A stretch of 64,000 nt of DNA from an uncultured Sulfitobacter sp. (GCA_947492925.1 CANLOQ010000002.1:310001-374000), one strand, 5' to 3'; positions 45,032 through 54,475 are shown, numbered from the stretch's first letter. Numbers and translations are program-made. The notes: generated by a model from the letters alone, not told the origin.

Positions 45032-46634
45032 CGTAGGCACCCCTCTCAATCACTGCGGCAATCACCGTGAACGTATCGGCGGTCTGCGCTGTCTCAAGCG
45101 CTTCTGTCAGCTCCGCGCGGCTGCGCACCGTGACACCCGCGCCGCCAAAGGCCACCCCCATCGCCGCAAAGTTATGCTGCGCAAAATCGACCCCGTGGTT
45201 GACCAATTGTCTTTCGCGCTGCTTCTTTTCGATCAGGGCAAGTGACGCATCGACAAACACGACGAAAATCGGTGCCAGATCAAGCTCCGCCGCCGTCGCC
45301 AGCTCTCCCGCCACCATCAAGAACCCCGCATCTCCCGAAAAGGACACGACAGGCCGGTCGGGCGAGGCCAGCTTTGCCCCAATTGCCATCGGCACCGCAC
45401 AGCCCATCGTACACAGCGCCGAGGACTGCATCAGGTCACGTGGCGCGTAGCATTCCCACATCTGGCTGAGCAAAATCCGGTGCGCGCCACTGTCGGCAGA
45501 GGCAAGCGTCTCGCGTGGCAATACCTTCCGACAGGTGACGATGATGGCCGCTGGCCCCCAATCCTCATCGCCGGGAAAGGATGCCGCAAGCGATTGTTTC
45601 AGCTGGTAAATCTCGCCCGCTTCCCAAGTGTCGCGCACGTCCAGCCCGTCGCTGAGCGCGTGCAGCGTCGCGGCACAATCCGTCACGAAATTCAGCGTGG
45701 ACTGGTGCATGTAATGGTGGTTCGGGACTGCCGTGATATCGATCACGTTCTGTGTTTCGGGGTTCCAGATGTCGCGCCAGCCGGGGCGCATCTCGATAGG
45801 GTCATAGCCTACGCACAGGATCAGGTCCGCCGATTGAACGAAGGGCACCAGATGTGTATCGGCCCGCGGCGACAGGCCCGCACCGCCCAGCGACAGCGCG
45901 TGATCCTCGCGCAGGATGCCCTTGGCCTTGTAGGTCGTGATGACGGGAATGTTGTGGTCCTCGGCAAACTCGGTCACGGCCGTTTCGGCCTGCTGGTTCA
46001 GCGCGTCGACACCCACGATCATCACGGGCCGCGCTGCCGCCTCCAGCCAGCCACGTGCGGTGGCAAGGTCAGCACCGGCGGGGGCCGCTGCACTGGCAAC
46101 CACGCGGGCAGGGGGCGGCGCGGCTGGCACCTGCCCCTCGGCCACGGAAATCGGCACGTCGATATGCACCGGCCCCATGCGCCCTTCGGTGGCGATGGCC
46201 ACTGCCTTGTCCGCAATCATATGCGCGGCCCCCGCGTTCAGCATGAAACTGGCCTTGGTGATGGGCCGGAACACCGCCTGCTGATCGACAACCTGATGGG
46301 TATAACGCTGCGCCTCATCCGCATCCATGCAGCCCGACAGCACGATCAGCGGCACCTGATCCTGCAGTGCATTGGCCACCGTGTTGACCCCGTTCAGCGT
46401 GCCGGGGCCGATGGTGCCGACCAGAATCGCGGGTGCCCCATCGCGGTGGTGCACGCCTTCGGCCATAAAGCCTGCCGCATTCTCGTGTTTGGCAAGAATG
46501 AACCGGATGCCCGCCGCCTCCAGCGCATCAATCACCGTCAGCACTTCGCCCCCCGGCATGCCAAAAGCGGTACGGCACCCGGCGGCATAAAGGCGGCGGG
46601 CAAGGGCATCGGCGGCGCGGATGGTGTCGGGCAT
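45018..46634 (-). CDS. thiamine-diphosphate-dependent enzyme, acetolactate synthase-like
   Basis: The 538-aa protein has GAAAGG before the ATG at 46634. Catalytic Glu51 lies in AKHENAAGFMAEG and a central domain begins ARPVMIVGVDALNQQ. The C-terminal cofactor motif reads GDAGFLM ... VVFVDASLALI: Asp435 is present, but the usual Asn-Asn is Val-Asp (Asp462). It is unrelated in detail to the other ThDP enzyme at 22208. It may be a carboligase/lyase or decarboxylase, coupled to the CoA-transferase. Confidence 0.85.
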   Translation of the reverse strand: MPDTIRAADALARRLYAAGCRTAFGMPGGEVLTVIDALEAAGIRFILAKHENAAGFMAEGVHHRDGAPAILVGTIGPGTLNGVNTVANALQDQVPLIVLSGCMDADEAQRYTHQVVDQQAVFRPITKASFMLNAGAAHMIADKAVAIATEGRMGPVHIDVPISVAEGQVPAAPPPARVVASAAAPAGADLATARGWLEAAARPVMIVGVDALNQQAETAVTEFAEDHNIPVITTYKAKGILREDHALSLGGAGLSPRADTHLVPFVQSADLILCVGYDPIEMRPGWRDIWNPETQNVIDITAVPNHHYMHQSTLNFVTDCAATLHALSDGLDVRDTWEAGEIYQLKQSLAASFPGDEDWGPAAIIVTCRKVLPRETLASADSGAHRILLSQMWECYAPRDLMQSSALCTMGCAVPMAIGAKLASPDRPVVSFSGDAGFLMVAGELATAAELDLAPIFVVFVDASLALIEKKQRERQLVNHGVDFAQHNFAAMGVAFGGAGVTVRSRAELTEALETAQTADTFTVIAAVIERGAYDGRI

Positions 46635-46725
46635 GTCTGAGCCTTTCGGGTAGGGTTGATCGGTTCAACCACGCCCGGAGCGGGCGCGCAACTCACTGTT
46701 GTGTTGGCTTTGTTGCAATGGGGGC

Positions 46726-46770
46726 CAAGGCTTTTGCAAAAGCCTTGCCAAACGCCTTGCAAGGCGTTTG
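46726..46770. repeat. two adjacent perfect 22-bp palindromes
   Basis: Half-site CAAGGCTTTTG (46726-46736) is followed directly by its complement (to 46747). After one base, CAAACGCCTTG (46749-46759) is followed by its complement (to 46770). Both centre on TTGCAA, 23 bp apart. They lie 29 bp past the end of the UDG-like gene and 92 bp before the ThDP gene start, so they may be REP-like elements, a terminator or operators. Confidence 0.7.
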
Positions 46771-46798
46771 CCCGGCGGCGGCCGCGCGCCCAAGCGGC

Positions 46799-47377
46799 TC
46801 AGACGCGGCGCAACGCTTCCGCCAATGCGGCGGCCTTCGCATCAAAGGTCAATCCCTTGCCTCTTGCGCTTGGATGATACGCCACCGGGTGATGGGCAAT
46901 CCCGAACGCCGCACACAATCGTCCCGCAGCAGGGCCAAGTGCCAGCACCCGCCTTCCGCGCAGCTCGTGTTGGCCAACGGCCTCGAATGACGCGCGCAGA
47001 TGGCGCTGTGGGATCGTGGTCGAGCGGTGGTGCGGCACTATCGCCGCAAAACACTGGGCGATGTAAATGTCTTCGCGGGACAGACCGGCAAGCGTCAAGG
47101 CCCTGTCGATCACGGCATTGAACGGGTTGCCCGGCAAATACCCGCGTGGTGCGATTTCGGCAAAACGCCCACGCAGCGACGGCGCGTCAAGATAGTCCTT
47201 GGCCAGCAATACAGGCCCGTCGGGGTGGCCTGACAGCATCTGAATGGGTGAGATCCAGCCCCCGTCAAACCCAACATCGGCCAAGGAGCAATAGCCCCAC
47301 TGCTTGGCGTCTTCCTCAAATGCACGCCTGCGCGCCAGTATATCCTGCCGCACAGGATGCCGGGGCGTGCCCAGCAC
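46799..47377 (-). CDS. UDG-like protein of uncertain function
   Basis: The GTG start at 47377 lies 3 bp after gcrA stops; there is no ribosome site, so coupling to gcrA is likely. The 192-aa protein has features loosely like the uracil-DNA glycosylase superfamily: GPVLLAKDYLD, PGNPFNAVIDRALTLAGL, RGRRVLALGPAAGRLCAAFG and the closing YHPSARG. The active-site loop is not standard. DNA repair or nucleic-acid binding is a guess. Confidence 0.6.
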   Translation of the reverse strand: MLGTPRHPVRQDILARRRAFEEDAKQWGYCSLADVGFDGGWISPIQMLSGHPDGPVLLAKDYLDAPSLRGRFAEIAPRGYLPGNPFNAVIDRALTLAGLSREDIYIAQCFAAIVPHHRSTTIPQRHLRASFEAVGQHELRGRRVLALGPAAGRLCAAFGIAHHPVAYHPSARGKGLTFDAKAAALAEALRRV

Positions 47378-47380
47378 AGT

Positions 47381-47962
47381 TTAGCGGCGGCGGTCGCGGC
47401 GCGAGGACATCGGCTGGAACGCCACGCCCACATGGGCCTCACAATAGGGCTTGCCCTGTTTTACAGGCAGACCACAGAACCAGAAGTTCTCGGTTGCCGG
47501 GTCGCCCACGGGCCATTTGCAGGTCCGCTCGGTCAATTCCATCAGGCCGATCTTCTTGGCCTTCTTCTCGACCTCGTTGACCTTTGCCAGCGCCTCGGGC
47601 GAGATTTCATTGGCCGACGGCTGCGGCGGCAAGGGCTGGCCTGCGGGAATGATCTGCTTGCGCGCGGGCAGTGTGGATTTTTGCGGCGCGGCGGCTTCGG
47701 TCTTCATTTCGGGCTGCTCGGGCTTGGCTTCCGCCTTGGGCGCAGCCTTTGCCTTGGCTTCCGTCTTGGGCGCAGCCTTGGGCTTGGCTTCGGCCTTGGC
47801 CGCCCCGCCGCTTGTGGCGCGGTTGCTCAGCCCAAGCCGGTGCACCTTGCCGATCACCGCATTGCGTGTGACCCCACCCAGTTCTTTTGCGATCTGGCTG
47901 GCAGACTGCCCTTCGCCCCACATTTTCTTGAGCGTTTCAACACGGTCATCGGTCCAGGACAT
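47381..47962 (-). CDS. gcrA: GcrA cell-cycle regulator
   Basis: GcrA is a sigma70-associated transcription factor that works with CcrM methylation in alphaproteobacterial cell-cycle control. The 193-aa protein opens with the DNA-binding helix-turn-helix MSWTDDRVETLKKMW ... ASQIAKELGGVTRNAVIGKVHRLGL. Residues 50-85 are a Lys/Ala/Pro/Glu-rich linker with repeated AAPK/AEAKP units. The C-terminal sigma-binding part includes CKWPVGDPATENFWFCG. A CcrM gene is not in the window. Confidence 0.95.
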   Translation of the reverse strand: MSWTDDRVETLKKMWGEGQSASQIAKELGGVTRNAVIGKVHRLGLSNRATSGGAAKAEAKPKAAPKTEAKAKAAPKAEAKPEQPEMKTEAAAPQKSTLPARKQIIPAGQPLPPQPSANEISPEALAKVNEVEKKAKKIGLMELTERTCKWPVGDPATENFWFCGLPVKQGKPYCEAHVGVAFQPMSSRRDRRR

Positions 47963-48064
47963 TGCAGGTCTCTCTTGCTAAAAAGCGGCCCGCATGTTGG
48001 ACCGCTTCATCAAATTCAGTCCTCTATACTAAACCTCTCACGCCTGCGTGCAAGGGAGGATGCG

Positions 48065-48973
48065 TCACTCCGTCAAACCGCCTTGCCGGTCCTGCGCCCC
48101 GATCTGCCTTTCGCGCAGCGCCAACAGGACCGCCCCCGCAATGATAATTCCCGCCCCCAGCACGGTAACTGCATCCGGAATGACGTTGAAAAAGACGGTA
48201 TCGTAGAATGCTGCAAAGATCAGTGTCCCATAGCTGAAGGGCGCGACATAGCTGGCATCCGCCCGCGCCATCCCGTTGACAAAAAAGGCCTGTGCCACGG
48301 CCATGCACAGCCCAAGTGCGACCAGAAACACCCATTGCAGGGGGGTGGGCGGCTGCCAGAACGCGATCACCGCAAGGCTCGCGATGATCAGCCCCAGCGC
48401 ATTGTTGAAGATCAGGATCTGAAAAGGATTCTCCCGTCCCGCCAGCTTTTTGATAAAGATCAGCTCCATCCCCATCACACCCGCAGCCGCAAGCGCCAGC
48501 AGGGCGGCGGGCTGAAAGCTCTCCGGTGTGGGGCGCAGCAGCACCAGCGCACCGGCCAGCGCCAGCACCGCCGCCGACCAGCGGATGCGGCCCACACGTT
48601 CACCCAGCAGCGGGATGGCCAGCATCATGGCAAATACAGGATTGAGAAAGGAAATCGCCGTTGCATCCGCCAGCGGGATATAGGCCACAGAGGCAAACAT
48701 CAGTGTGACACCGGCCCAGCCAAAACTCGTGCGCGCAATATGCAGCCGCCAGTGCGGTGCGCTCAGCCGCGGCCGCAAAAGCACTGCCACCGTGGCGATC
48801 CCCATAAAGGCAAATAAGAACCTTCCGTGGCTGATCTGCAGCGGATGCAGCGGTGGCCCCGCCGCGTCACTGCCCAGCACCTTCGCAATCAGCGTTGTCG
48901 CGGCGATAAAGGCCGTGGCGCTGGTGATCAACAGGGCCGCGCGGGCATTGCTCTGGATCTTGGGCTGGTACAT
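48065..48973 (-). CDS. EamA/DMT-family transporter
   Basis: The start is MYQPKIQSNARAALL at 48973; 302 aa. Ten hydrophobic helices form two EamA halves, the second starting near ALAAAGVMGMELIFIKKL. The DMT superfamily exports metabolites such as amino acids, nucleosides or guanidinium; the substrate is not visible. It lies between gcrA and argD, with 102 bp to gcrA. The 274 bp to argD holds nothing I can assign beyond the promoter area. Confidence 0.85.
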   Translation of the reverse strand: MYQPKIQSNARAALLITSATAFIAATTLIAKVLGSDAAGPPLHPLQISHGRFLFAFMGIATVAVLLRPRLSAPHWRLHIARTSFGWAGVTLMFASVAYIPLADATAISFLNPVFAMMLAIPLLGERVGRIRWSAAVLALAGALVLLRPTPESFQPAALLALAAAGVMGMELIFIKKLAGRENPFQILIFNNALGLIIASLAVIAFWQPPTPLQWVFLVALGLCMAVAQAFFVNGMARADASYVAPFSYGTLIFAAFYDTVFFNVIPDAVTVLGAGIIIAGAVLLALRERQIGAQDRQGGLTE

Positions 48974-49247
48974 GCCATCGCTATGCGACGTTGCGCGGGG
49001 CGGCACAAGCAAGGATTTGGCGTGCCGGATTTTGGGACTGGGCAAGCTACGGCTTTCGGTTTATGCCTTAGGCATGATCCGCCAGACACATATCCTGTCC
49101 CGACGACGCCGCGCGTAACTCCCGCCTTGCGTGACCTGCAAACCGCAGGTCTGATCCCGGTGCATGCCACCACCCCCAATACCCTTGACCAAACTGACCC
49201 TGCGTGGCCTCTTGCCCCTTTAGCGGTCCCTCAAAAGGATGATCCAG

Positions 49248-50432
49248 ATGATCTCTTCCGTTCTGCCGACCTATTCACGTGCCCCCCTGAGCTTTGTTTC
49301 GGGCAAAGGGTCCTGGCTGACCGAGGCGGACGGACGACGGTTTCTGGACCTTGGTGCGGGCATCGCCGTGAATGCGCTGGGGCACGCCAACCCGGTGCTG
49401 ACCAAAGCACTCACGGATCAGGCGGGGCAGCTTTGGCATACGTCAAACCTCTACCAGATTCCGCAGCAACAGGCACTTGCCGACAGGCTGGTGGACGCCA
49501 GCTTTGCCGATACGGTCTTTTTCACCAACTCCGGTACTGAAAGTTGCGAACTGGCGGTCAAGATGGCGCGCAAGTACTTCCACGATAAAGGTCAGCCTGA
49601 CCGTGTTGACATCATCACTTTCGACGGTTCGTTCCACGGCCGCTCCTCCGCCGGGATCGCGGCGGCAGGCTCCGAAAAGATGACCAAGGGCTTTGGCCCG
49701 CTGCTGCCGGGCTTTGTGCATTTGCCATTCGGGAACCATGACGCGCTGACAGCAGCCATCACCGACACCACCTGCGCAATCCTTGTGGAACCGGTGCAGG
49801 GCGAAGGCGGCATCCGCCCGGTGCCCGATCAATGCCTCAAGGGCCTGCGCGATCTGTGCGACAGCCACGGCATCCTGCTGATCCTCGATGAGGTGCAATG
49901 CGGCGTGGGCCGCACGGGCAAGCTTTTTGCCCATGAATGGGCGGGCATCACGCCCGACATCATGATGGTGGCCAAAGGCATCGGCGGTGGCTTTCCGCTG
50001 GGCTGTGTGATGGCCACCGAAGAGGCGGCCTCGGGCATGACGGCCGGCACTCACGGATCGACCTACGGCGGCAACCCGCTGGGATGTGCGGTGGGATGCG
50101 CCGTGATCGACACGGTGGGCGATCCCGCCTTTCTGGCAGAGGTGAACCGCAAGGCGGGCCTGCTGCGCCAGAAACTCGAAGGACTTGTGGATGCGCATCC
50201 GAATGTCTTTGAAGCCGTGCGCGGCGCTGGCCTGATGCTGGGCCTCAAATGCAAAGTCGCCCTCGGCGAGGTGGTCAATGCAGGCTACGCGCAAGAGGTT
50301 ATAACCGTGCCCGCCGCCGACAACGTGGTGCGCCTGCTGCCCGCCCTCAACATCACCGACGATGAGATCGCACAGGCCGTCACCCGGCTCGACAGGGCGG
50401 CGGCGGCGCTGGAAGGCGCGGGCGATGGCTGA
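49248..50432 (+). CDS. argD: acetylornithine/succinyldiaminopimelate aminotransferase ArgD
   Basis: ArgD is the PLP transaminase of arginine synthesis. The start at 49248 (MISSVLPTYSRAPLSF) is preferred because AAAAGG lies 8-9 nt upstream; an ATG at 49239 sits too close to it. The 394-aa protein shows FFTNSGTESCELAVKMARKY, LILDEVQCGVGRTGKLFAHE and the PLP Lys in MMVAKGIGGGFPLG. It overlaps a GNAT gene and precedes argF. Confidence 0.95.
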   Translation: MISSVLPTYSRAPLSFVSGKGSWLTEADGRRFLDLGAGIAVNALGHANPVLTKALTDQAGQLWHTSNLYQIPQQQALADRLVDASFADTVFFTNSGTESCELAVKMARKYFHDKGQPDRVDIITFDGSFHGRSSAGIAAAGSEKMTKGFGPLLPGFVHLPFGNHDALTAAITDTTCAILVEPVQGEGGIRPVPDQCLKGLRDLCDSHGILLILDEVQCGVGRTGKLFAHEWAGITPDIMMVAKGIGGGFPLGCVMATEEAASGMTAGTHGSTYGGNPLGCAVGCAVIDTVGDPAFLAEVNRKAGLLRQKLEGLVDAHPNVFEAVRGAGLMLGLKCKVALGEVVNAGYAQEVITVPAADNVVRLLPALNITDDEIAQAVTRLDRAAAALEGAGDG

Positions 50433-50907
50433 ATACAGCTTTATCCCAATCACACGCGACGACCTTCCGATGTTCAGGGCATGGCTCGCCAAACCCCATA
50501 TAAAGGGGTGGTGGGGCACGGGCGGCACCGAGGCCCGGCTTGTCGAGGAGGATCTGGACAAAGACCGCGTCGACATGCGCCTTGCCTGCTGTAACGGCAC
50601 GCCCTTTGCCTATATTCAGGACTATAACGCCCACGCTTTTGTGGCGCCGCAATACGCGGACCAACCGCCGGATGCGCGTGCCATCGACACGTTCCTCGGG
50701 GATCCCGCCTTTCTGGGCAAGGGCCACGGTGCGGGGTACATCGCCGCACGCCTGCACGAACTGCGCAGCCACCATCCGGTCATTCTCACGGATCCTGATC
50801 CGCAAAACACCCGCGCCATTGCAGCCTACCGGCGCGCAGGCTTCCGCGCGCTTGACATCCGCCCCTGCGAAGACGGTGACCCGGTGCAGATCATGCGCCA
50901 CCCCTGA
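50425..50907 (+). CDS. GNAT-family acetyltransferase
   Basis: The start is [17 protein letters not shown] at 50425, 8 bp inside argD; 160 aa. It resembles the aminoglycoside 6'-acetyltransferase/siderophore-like branch ([16 protein letters not shown], the acetyl-CoA loop [15 protein letters not shown], and [18 protein letters not shown]). Resistance activity cannot be assumed, since chromosomal members often act on other amines. It lies between argD and argF, so it could also act on an arginine-pathway metabolite. Confidence 0.85.
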   Translation: MAEYSFIPITRDDLPMFRAWLAKPHIKGWWGTGGTEARLVEEDLDKDRVDMRLACCNGTPFAYIQDYNAHAFVAPQYADQPPDARAIDTFLGDPAFLGKGHGAGYIAARLHELRSHHPVILTDPDPQNTRAIAAYRRAGFRALDIRPCEDGDPVQIMRHP

Positions 50908-50935
50908 GCTTCATCTTTCCAATACAACTCACATT

Positions 50936-50953
50936 CCGGGGGCTTGCCCCCGG
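50936..50953. repeat. GC-rich hairpin before argF
   Basis: CCGGGGGC (50936-50943) and GCCCCCGG (50946-50953) form a perfect 8-bp stem with a 2-base spacer, 28 bp before argF. A sister hairpin with the same GGGGGC/GCCCCC core lies at 53061-53079 at the far end of the operon. It has no T-tract. Confidence 0.6.
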
Positions 50954-50981
50954 TCCCTCCGTCAGCCGCAAAGACCAGACC

Positions 50982-51887
50982 ATGACCCATTTTCTCGACA
51001 TCCACACCACACCACCCGAAGCCCTACGGGGTATCATTGACGACGCGATCAACGTGAAAAAATCCCGTACAGGTCGCCCCAAAGGTGCCCTTGATGATGA
51101 CCAGCCCCTCAAGGACCACATGGTCGCGCTGATCTTCGAAAAACCATCCACCCGCACGCGCGTCAGCTTTGACGTAGGCGTGCGCCAGATGGGTGGGCAG
51201 ACGATGGTGCTGTCAGGCGCCGACATGCAGCTGGGCCACGGGGAAACCATTGCCGACACTGCCCGCGTGCTGTCGCGCTACGTCGACCTGATCATGATCC
51301 GCACGTTTGAAGAGGCAACCCTTCTGGAGATGGCCGAATATGCCTCCGTGCCGGTGATTAACGGTCTGACCAACCGCAGCCACCCCTGCCAGATCATGGC
51401 CGATGTGATGACGTTTGAGGAACACAACGGCCCGATCAAGGGTAAAAAGGTGGTCTGGTCCGGGGATGGCAATAACGTGTTTGCAAGCTTTGCCCACGCG
51501 GCAAAGCAATTCGACTTTGACCTGACCTTTACCGGTCCCGAAACGCTGGACCCCGAGCCTGCCTTGCAGGGGCTCTACACGGTTGAGCGCAACCCGGAGG
51601 TCGCGGTGCGCGATGCTGATCTGGTGGTCACGGACACATGGGTCTCGATGCACGATCCGCAATCAGCCCGCGAACGCCGCCACAACCAGCTGCGGGGCTA
51701 TCAGGTGAACGAGGCGCTGATGAACCGCGCCAAGGACGACGCGCTCTTCATGCATTGCCTGCCCGCCCACCGCGAGGACGAGGCGACAAGCGCGGTGATG
51801 GACGGGCCGAATTCGGTGATCTTTGACGAAGCCGAAAACCGCCTGCACGCGCAGAAAGCGATCATGCGGTACTGCCTTGGCAAATAA
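50982..51887 (+). CDS. argF: ornithine carbamoyltransferase ArgF
   Basis: ArgF makes citrulline from ornithine and carbamoyl phosphate. The 301-aa protein has the carbamoyl-phosphate loop [15 protein letters not shown], the [11 protein letters not shown] motif and the ornithine-binding FMHCLPAHR. The start is [17 protein letters not shown]. With argD it forms the arginine branch here. The following ketopantoate reductase family gene overlaps its 3' end. Confidence 0.97.
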   Translation: MTHFLDIHTTPPEALRGIIDDAINVKKSRTGRPKGALDDDQPLKDHMVALIFEKPSTRTRVSFDVGVRQMGGQTMVLSGADMQLGHGETIADTARVLSRYVDLIMIRTFEEATLLEMAEYASVPVINGLTNRSHPCQIMADVMTFEEHNGPIKGKKVVWSGDGNNVFASFAHAAKQFDFDLTFTGPETLDPEPALQGLYTVERNPEVAVRDADLVVTDTWVSMHDPQSARERRHNQLRGYQVNEALMNRAKDDALFMHCLPAHREDEATSAVMDGPNSVIFDEAENRLHAQKAIMRYCLGK

Positions 51888-52908
51888 GACCGGCGCACAA
51901 TCCCCGCGGATTGTTGTGGCGGGGGCAGGGGCCATCGGCTGCTTTGTCGGGGGGCTGCTGGCTGCGGCGGGTCAGCCGGTTACGCTGCTGGTGCGCCCGC
52001 GCATCGCCGCCGAAATCCGCGCCCACGGGCTGACCCTGACCGATCAGGACGGAATGGCGATGAATTTGCCCGCTGCCGCCGTGGATCTGTCCGAAGACCC
52101 CCGCGTTCTGGCCAGAGCCGACGTGGTTCTGGTCACGGTCAAATCGCGCGATACGGCGGACATCGGGGCGCTTGTGGATGCCCACGCCCCGTTGGGGGCT
52201 ACGGTGATCAGCCTGCAAAACGGCGTGTCCAACGCCGGTCTGCTGCGCAGCGCGCTGCCCGGGCATGACGTGCGCGCGGGCATGGTGCCTTTCAACGTCG
52301 TGCCGATGGGGCAGGGATGCTATCACCGCGCGGTGGACGGTGACATCGTGATCGAGGCAGGACCGGGCGACATGGCGGCGCGGCTGGCGGTAGAAGGGCT
52401 GGCCTGTACGGAAACGCGCGACATTGAGGCGGTGCAATGGGGCAAGTTCCTGCTGAACCTCAACAACGCGCTGAACGCCCTGAGCGGTCTGCCGTTGCAG
52501 GCGCAACTGAAAAACCGCGCGTGGCGCCGGTTGATGGCGGACCAGTGGACCGAAGCGCTGGGCGTTCTGAGCGCGCAGGGCATCCGCCCTGCCGCGTCAA
52601 CACCCGTGCCTGTGCGGTTCATCCCTTGGGTGCTCCGCTTGCCCACCCCTCTTTTCACCCGTGTGGCGGCCGCAATGATACGGATTGATCCGCAGGCCCG
52701 CACCTCGATGGCGCATGATCTGATGGAACACAGACCCACTGAAATCGACGCTTTGCAAGGCGAGGTGGTGCGACGGGGCCGCGCCGTGGGGCGTCCGACG
52801 CCTATCAATGCGATGGTCATGGATGTGATCGAAACCGCCGAAACCGCCCGCGAAGGCCTGCCGCACCTCAGCGCCCAGGCCCTGCGTGCCGAGATTGGCA
52901 AGACCTAG
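51877..52908 (+). CDS. ketopantoate reductase (ApbA/PanE) family protein
   Basis: The start is taken as TTG at 51877, overlapping argF by 11 bp; an ATG at 51823 would overlap by 65 bp and the ribosome site is weak either way. From TTG it is 343 aa. The NADPH Rossmann motif [17 protein letters not shown] and a catalytic-type Lys in [17 protein letters not shown] are present. ApbA_C follows with THLxx-like [20 protein letters not shown]. It may be PanE or a 2-oxoacid reductase of another pathway. Confidence 0.85.
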   Translation: MANKTGAQSPRIVVAGAGAIGCFVGGLLAAAGQPVTLLVRPRIAAEIRAHGLTLTDQDGMAMNLPAAAVDLSEDPRVLARADVVLVTVKSRDTADIGALVDAHAPLGATVISLQNGVSNAGLLRSALPGHDVRAGMVPFNVVPMGQGCYHRAVDGDIVIEAGPGDMAARLAVEGLACTETRDIEAVQWGKFLLNLNNALNALSGLPLQAQLKNRAWRRLMADQWTEALGVLSAQGIRPAASTPVPVRFIPWVLRLPTPLFTRVAAAMIRIDPQARTSMAHDLMEHRPTEIDALQGEVVRRGRAVGRPTPINAMVMDVIETAETAREGLPHLSAQALRAEIGKT

Positions 52909-53317
52909 GCGGGTCTCCAGCGCGCCAGAGGATGAACCTGAGCCGTGGATACCTTCCGCGCCGCACAGGTGCGCAATCTTGCTGAGGGGAGGTTCTCGGT
53001 GCCAAAGGCAATGTATTTCTTGAGCGGTTGGTTTCGGATCGCTGACGCGATCCGACCGGAGCGGGGGCTACGCCCCCGCAAGTCTTTTAGATCTGATCTG
53101 CAAATGCCGGCTTTCACAAAAAATCCATCACGGGTGTTGAAAGCGGGCTGACCAGCCCGGATCAAAAAGCGCCCTGCCACCAGATGCGCTCCCGGGCACA
53201 TGTGTCTCGTTTGATCAGACCAGAATCTCTGCCGCGTCAGACCCGCGCAAAACGAGGTCCCACAACGCAAGACGCCAGAAGCAAAAAGCCGACCGGGCAG
53301 GACAGACTTCTGCGCCC
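52909..53317. other. 409-bp convergent intergenic region
   Basis: The stretch lies between the reductase gene (plus) and the last ABC permease gene (minus). Apart from the hairpin at 53061-53087 I see no supported feature. A 68-codon frame at 52945-53151 runs through the hairpin and has no ribosome site or domain. Confidence 0.5.
53061..53087 (+). terminator. terminator-like hairpin after the arginine-cluster operon
   Basis: GCGGGGGC (53061-53068) pairs with GCCCCCGC (53072-53079) around a 3-nt loop and is followed by AGTCTTTT. It may end the argD-GNAT-argF-reductase transcript, about 150 bp after the last stop. Confidence 0.6.
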
Positions 53318-54475
53318 TCAGCTCTTGTACGGATCAAGCGACGCGCGCAGGCCATCGCCCAGAAAGTTGAACGCAAGGACCACCACGATGATCGGCAGCA
53401 TCGGAATGGCCGTCCACCAGTAAATCTCGATGCTGGCGAGGTTTTGTGCATCGTTCAGCATCACCCCCCATGAAACCGCAGGCGCGCGCAGGCCCAGCCC
53501 CAGAAAGCTCAGTGCGGTCTCGCCCAAAATCATCGCCGGGATCGACAGGGTCGCGCTGGCAATCAGATGGGACATGAAGTTGGGCAAAAGATGCCGCCGG
53601 ATCACGCGCGAGGGTTTGGCACCCATCATCTCGGCGGCCTTGACGAATTCCTCTTCGCGCAATGACAGGAATTTCGACCGCACCGCACGTGCCAGCCCGG
53701 GCCAGTCCAAAATCCCCAGAATGATGGAAATGATAAAGAACACCGCCACCGGCCCCCAGTTCGACGGCACCGCAGCAGAGAGCGCAAGCCAAAGCGGCAA
53801 TTCGGGCAGGGAGCGCAGAATTTCGATGGCGCGGTTGATGATCCAGTCTGTCTTGCCGCCGAAATACCCCGCCATCGCGCCAAATGTGATGCCCAGCAGG
53901 AAAGACACGGTGATGCCGATAAGGCCCACCGTCAGCGACAGCTGCGCGCCATAAAGAATACGGCTGAACACATCACGGCCCAGCCGGTCTGATCCCCATA
54001 AGAAAACCGTTGCCCCCTCGGGCGCGCAGAACAGATGCGTGTCCGACGGTATAAGACCAAACAGCCGGTAGCTTTCGCCCTCGCAAAAGAATTCCAGCGG
54101 CATCGGCGTGGTGGTATCGGTCTCATAGACCCAGCGGAAATTGACCAGATCGGCCTCTCCGGTGATGGGATAGACATAAGGCCCGATGAATTCGCCCTCG
54201 TGCCACAGGTTGATGCTTTGCGGCGGAGCATAAAGAAAATCCGCGCTGCGTTCGTTGGCCGTATAGGGCGCCACAAATCCCGCAACCGGCAGGATCAGGT
54301 AGCAGGTCAGCAAAAAGATTGCCGAAACCAGCGCAAGCCGGTGTCGCCGGAACTTGCGCCATGTCAGCAGCCAGCCCGGTGCGTCCATGTCCGAGCGTTC
54401 GGGCGCGCTGATGTCGGTTTCATCGCTCCACGGTGCGCTGTCCACGAAACGGTTGTCGGGCTGGATGCCGCTCAT
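53318..54475 (-). CDS. ABC transporter permease, DppC/YejE type
   Basis: The 385-aa inner-membrane protein has one N-terminal helix (about 48-70), a large periplasmic insertion (75-170), then five helices with the coupling motif EEFVKAAEMMGAKPSRVIRRHLLPN. It ends with GDGLRASLDP, typical of DppC/OppC. The long insertion matches the YejE-like branch. It is the last gene of the importer operon and overlaps the preceding permease (ATGA). Confidence 0.9.
   Translation of the reverse strand: MSGIQPDNRFVDSAPWSDETDISAPERSDMDAPGWLLTWRKFRRHRLALVSAIFLLTCYLILPVAGFVAPYTANERSADFLYAPPQSINLWHEGEFIGPYVYPITGEADLVNFRWVYETDTTTPMPLEFFCEGESYRLFGLIPSDTHLFCAPEGATVFLWGSDRLGRDVFSRILYGAQLSLTVGLIGITVSFLLGITFGAMAGYFGGKTDWIINRAIEILRSLPELPLWLALSAAVPSNWGPVAVFFIISIILGILDWPGLARAVRSKFLSLREEEFVKAAEMMGAKPSRVIRRHLLPNFMSHLIASATLSIPAMILGETALSFLGLGLRAPAVSWGVMLNDAQNLASIEIYWWTAIPMLPIIVVVLAFNFLGDGLRASLDPYKS

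Noticed and set aside
43826-46634. Oxalate degradation pair (formyl-CoA:oxalate CoA-transferase plus oxalyl-CoA decarboxylase)
   Set aside because: The ThDP enzyme's C-terminal motif and central domain are closer to acetolactate synthase-like proteins, and the CoA-transferase shows no residue set that singles out oxalate. I kept general family names.
47357-48817. 486-codon plus-strand frame across gcrA and the DMT transporter
   Set aside because: It covers two well-supported minus-strand genes and contains low-complexity Leu/Gly repeats that mirror the GcrA linker.
52945-53151. 68-codon ORF in the gap before the ABC operon
   Set aside because: It runs through the terminator-like hairpin, has no ribosome site and shows no domain.
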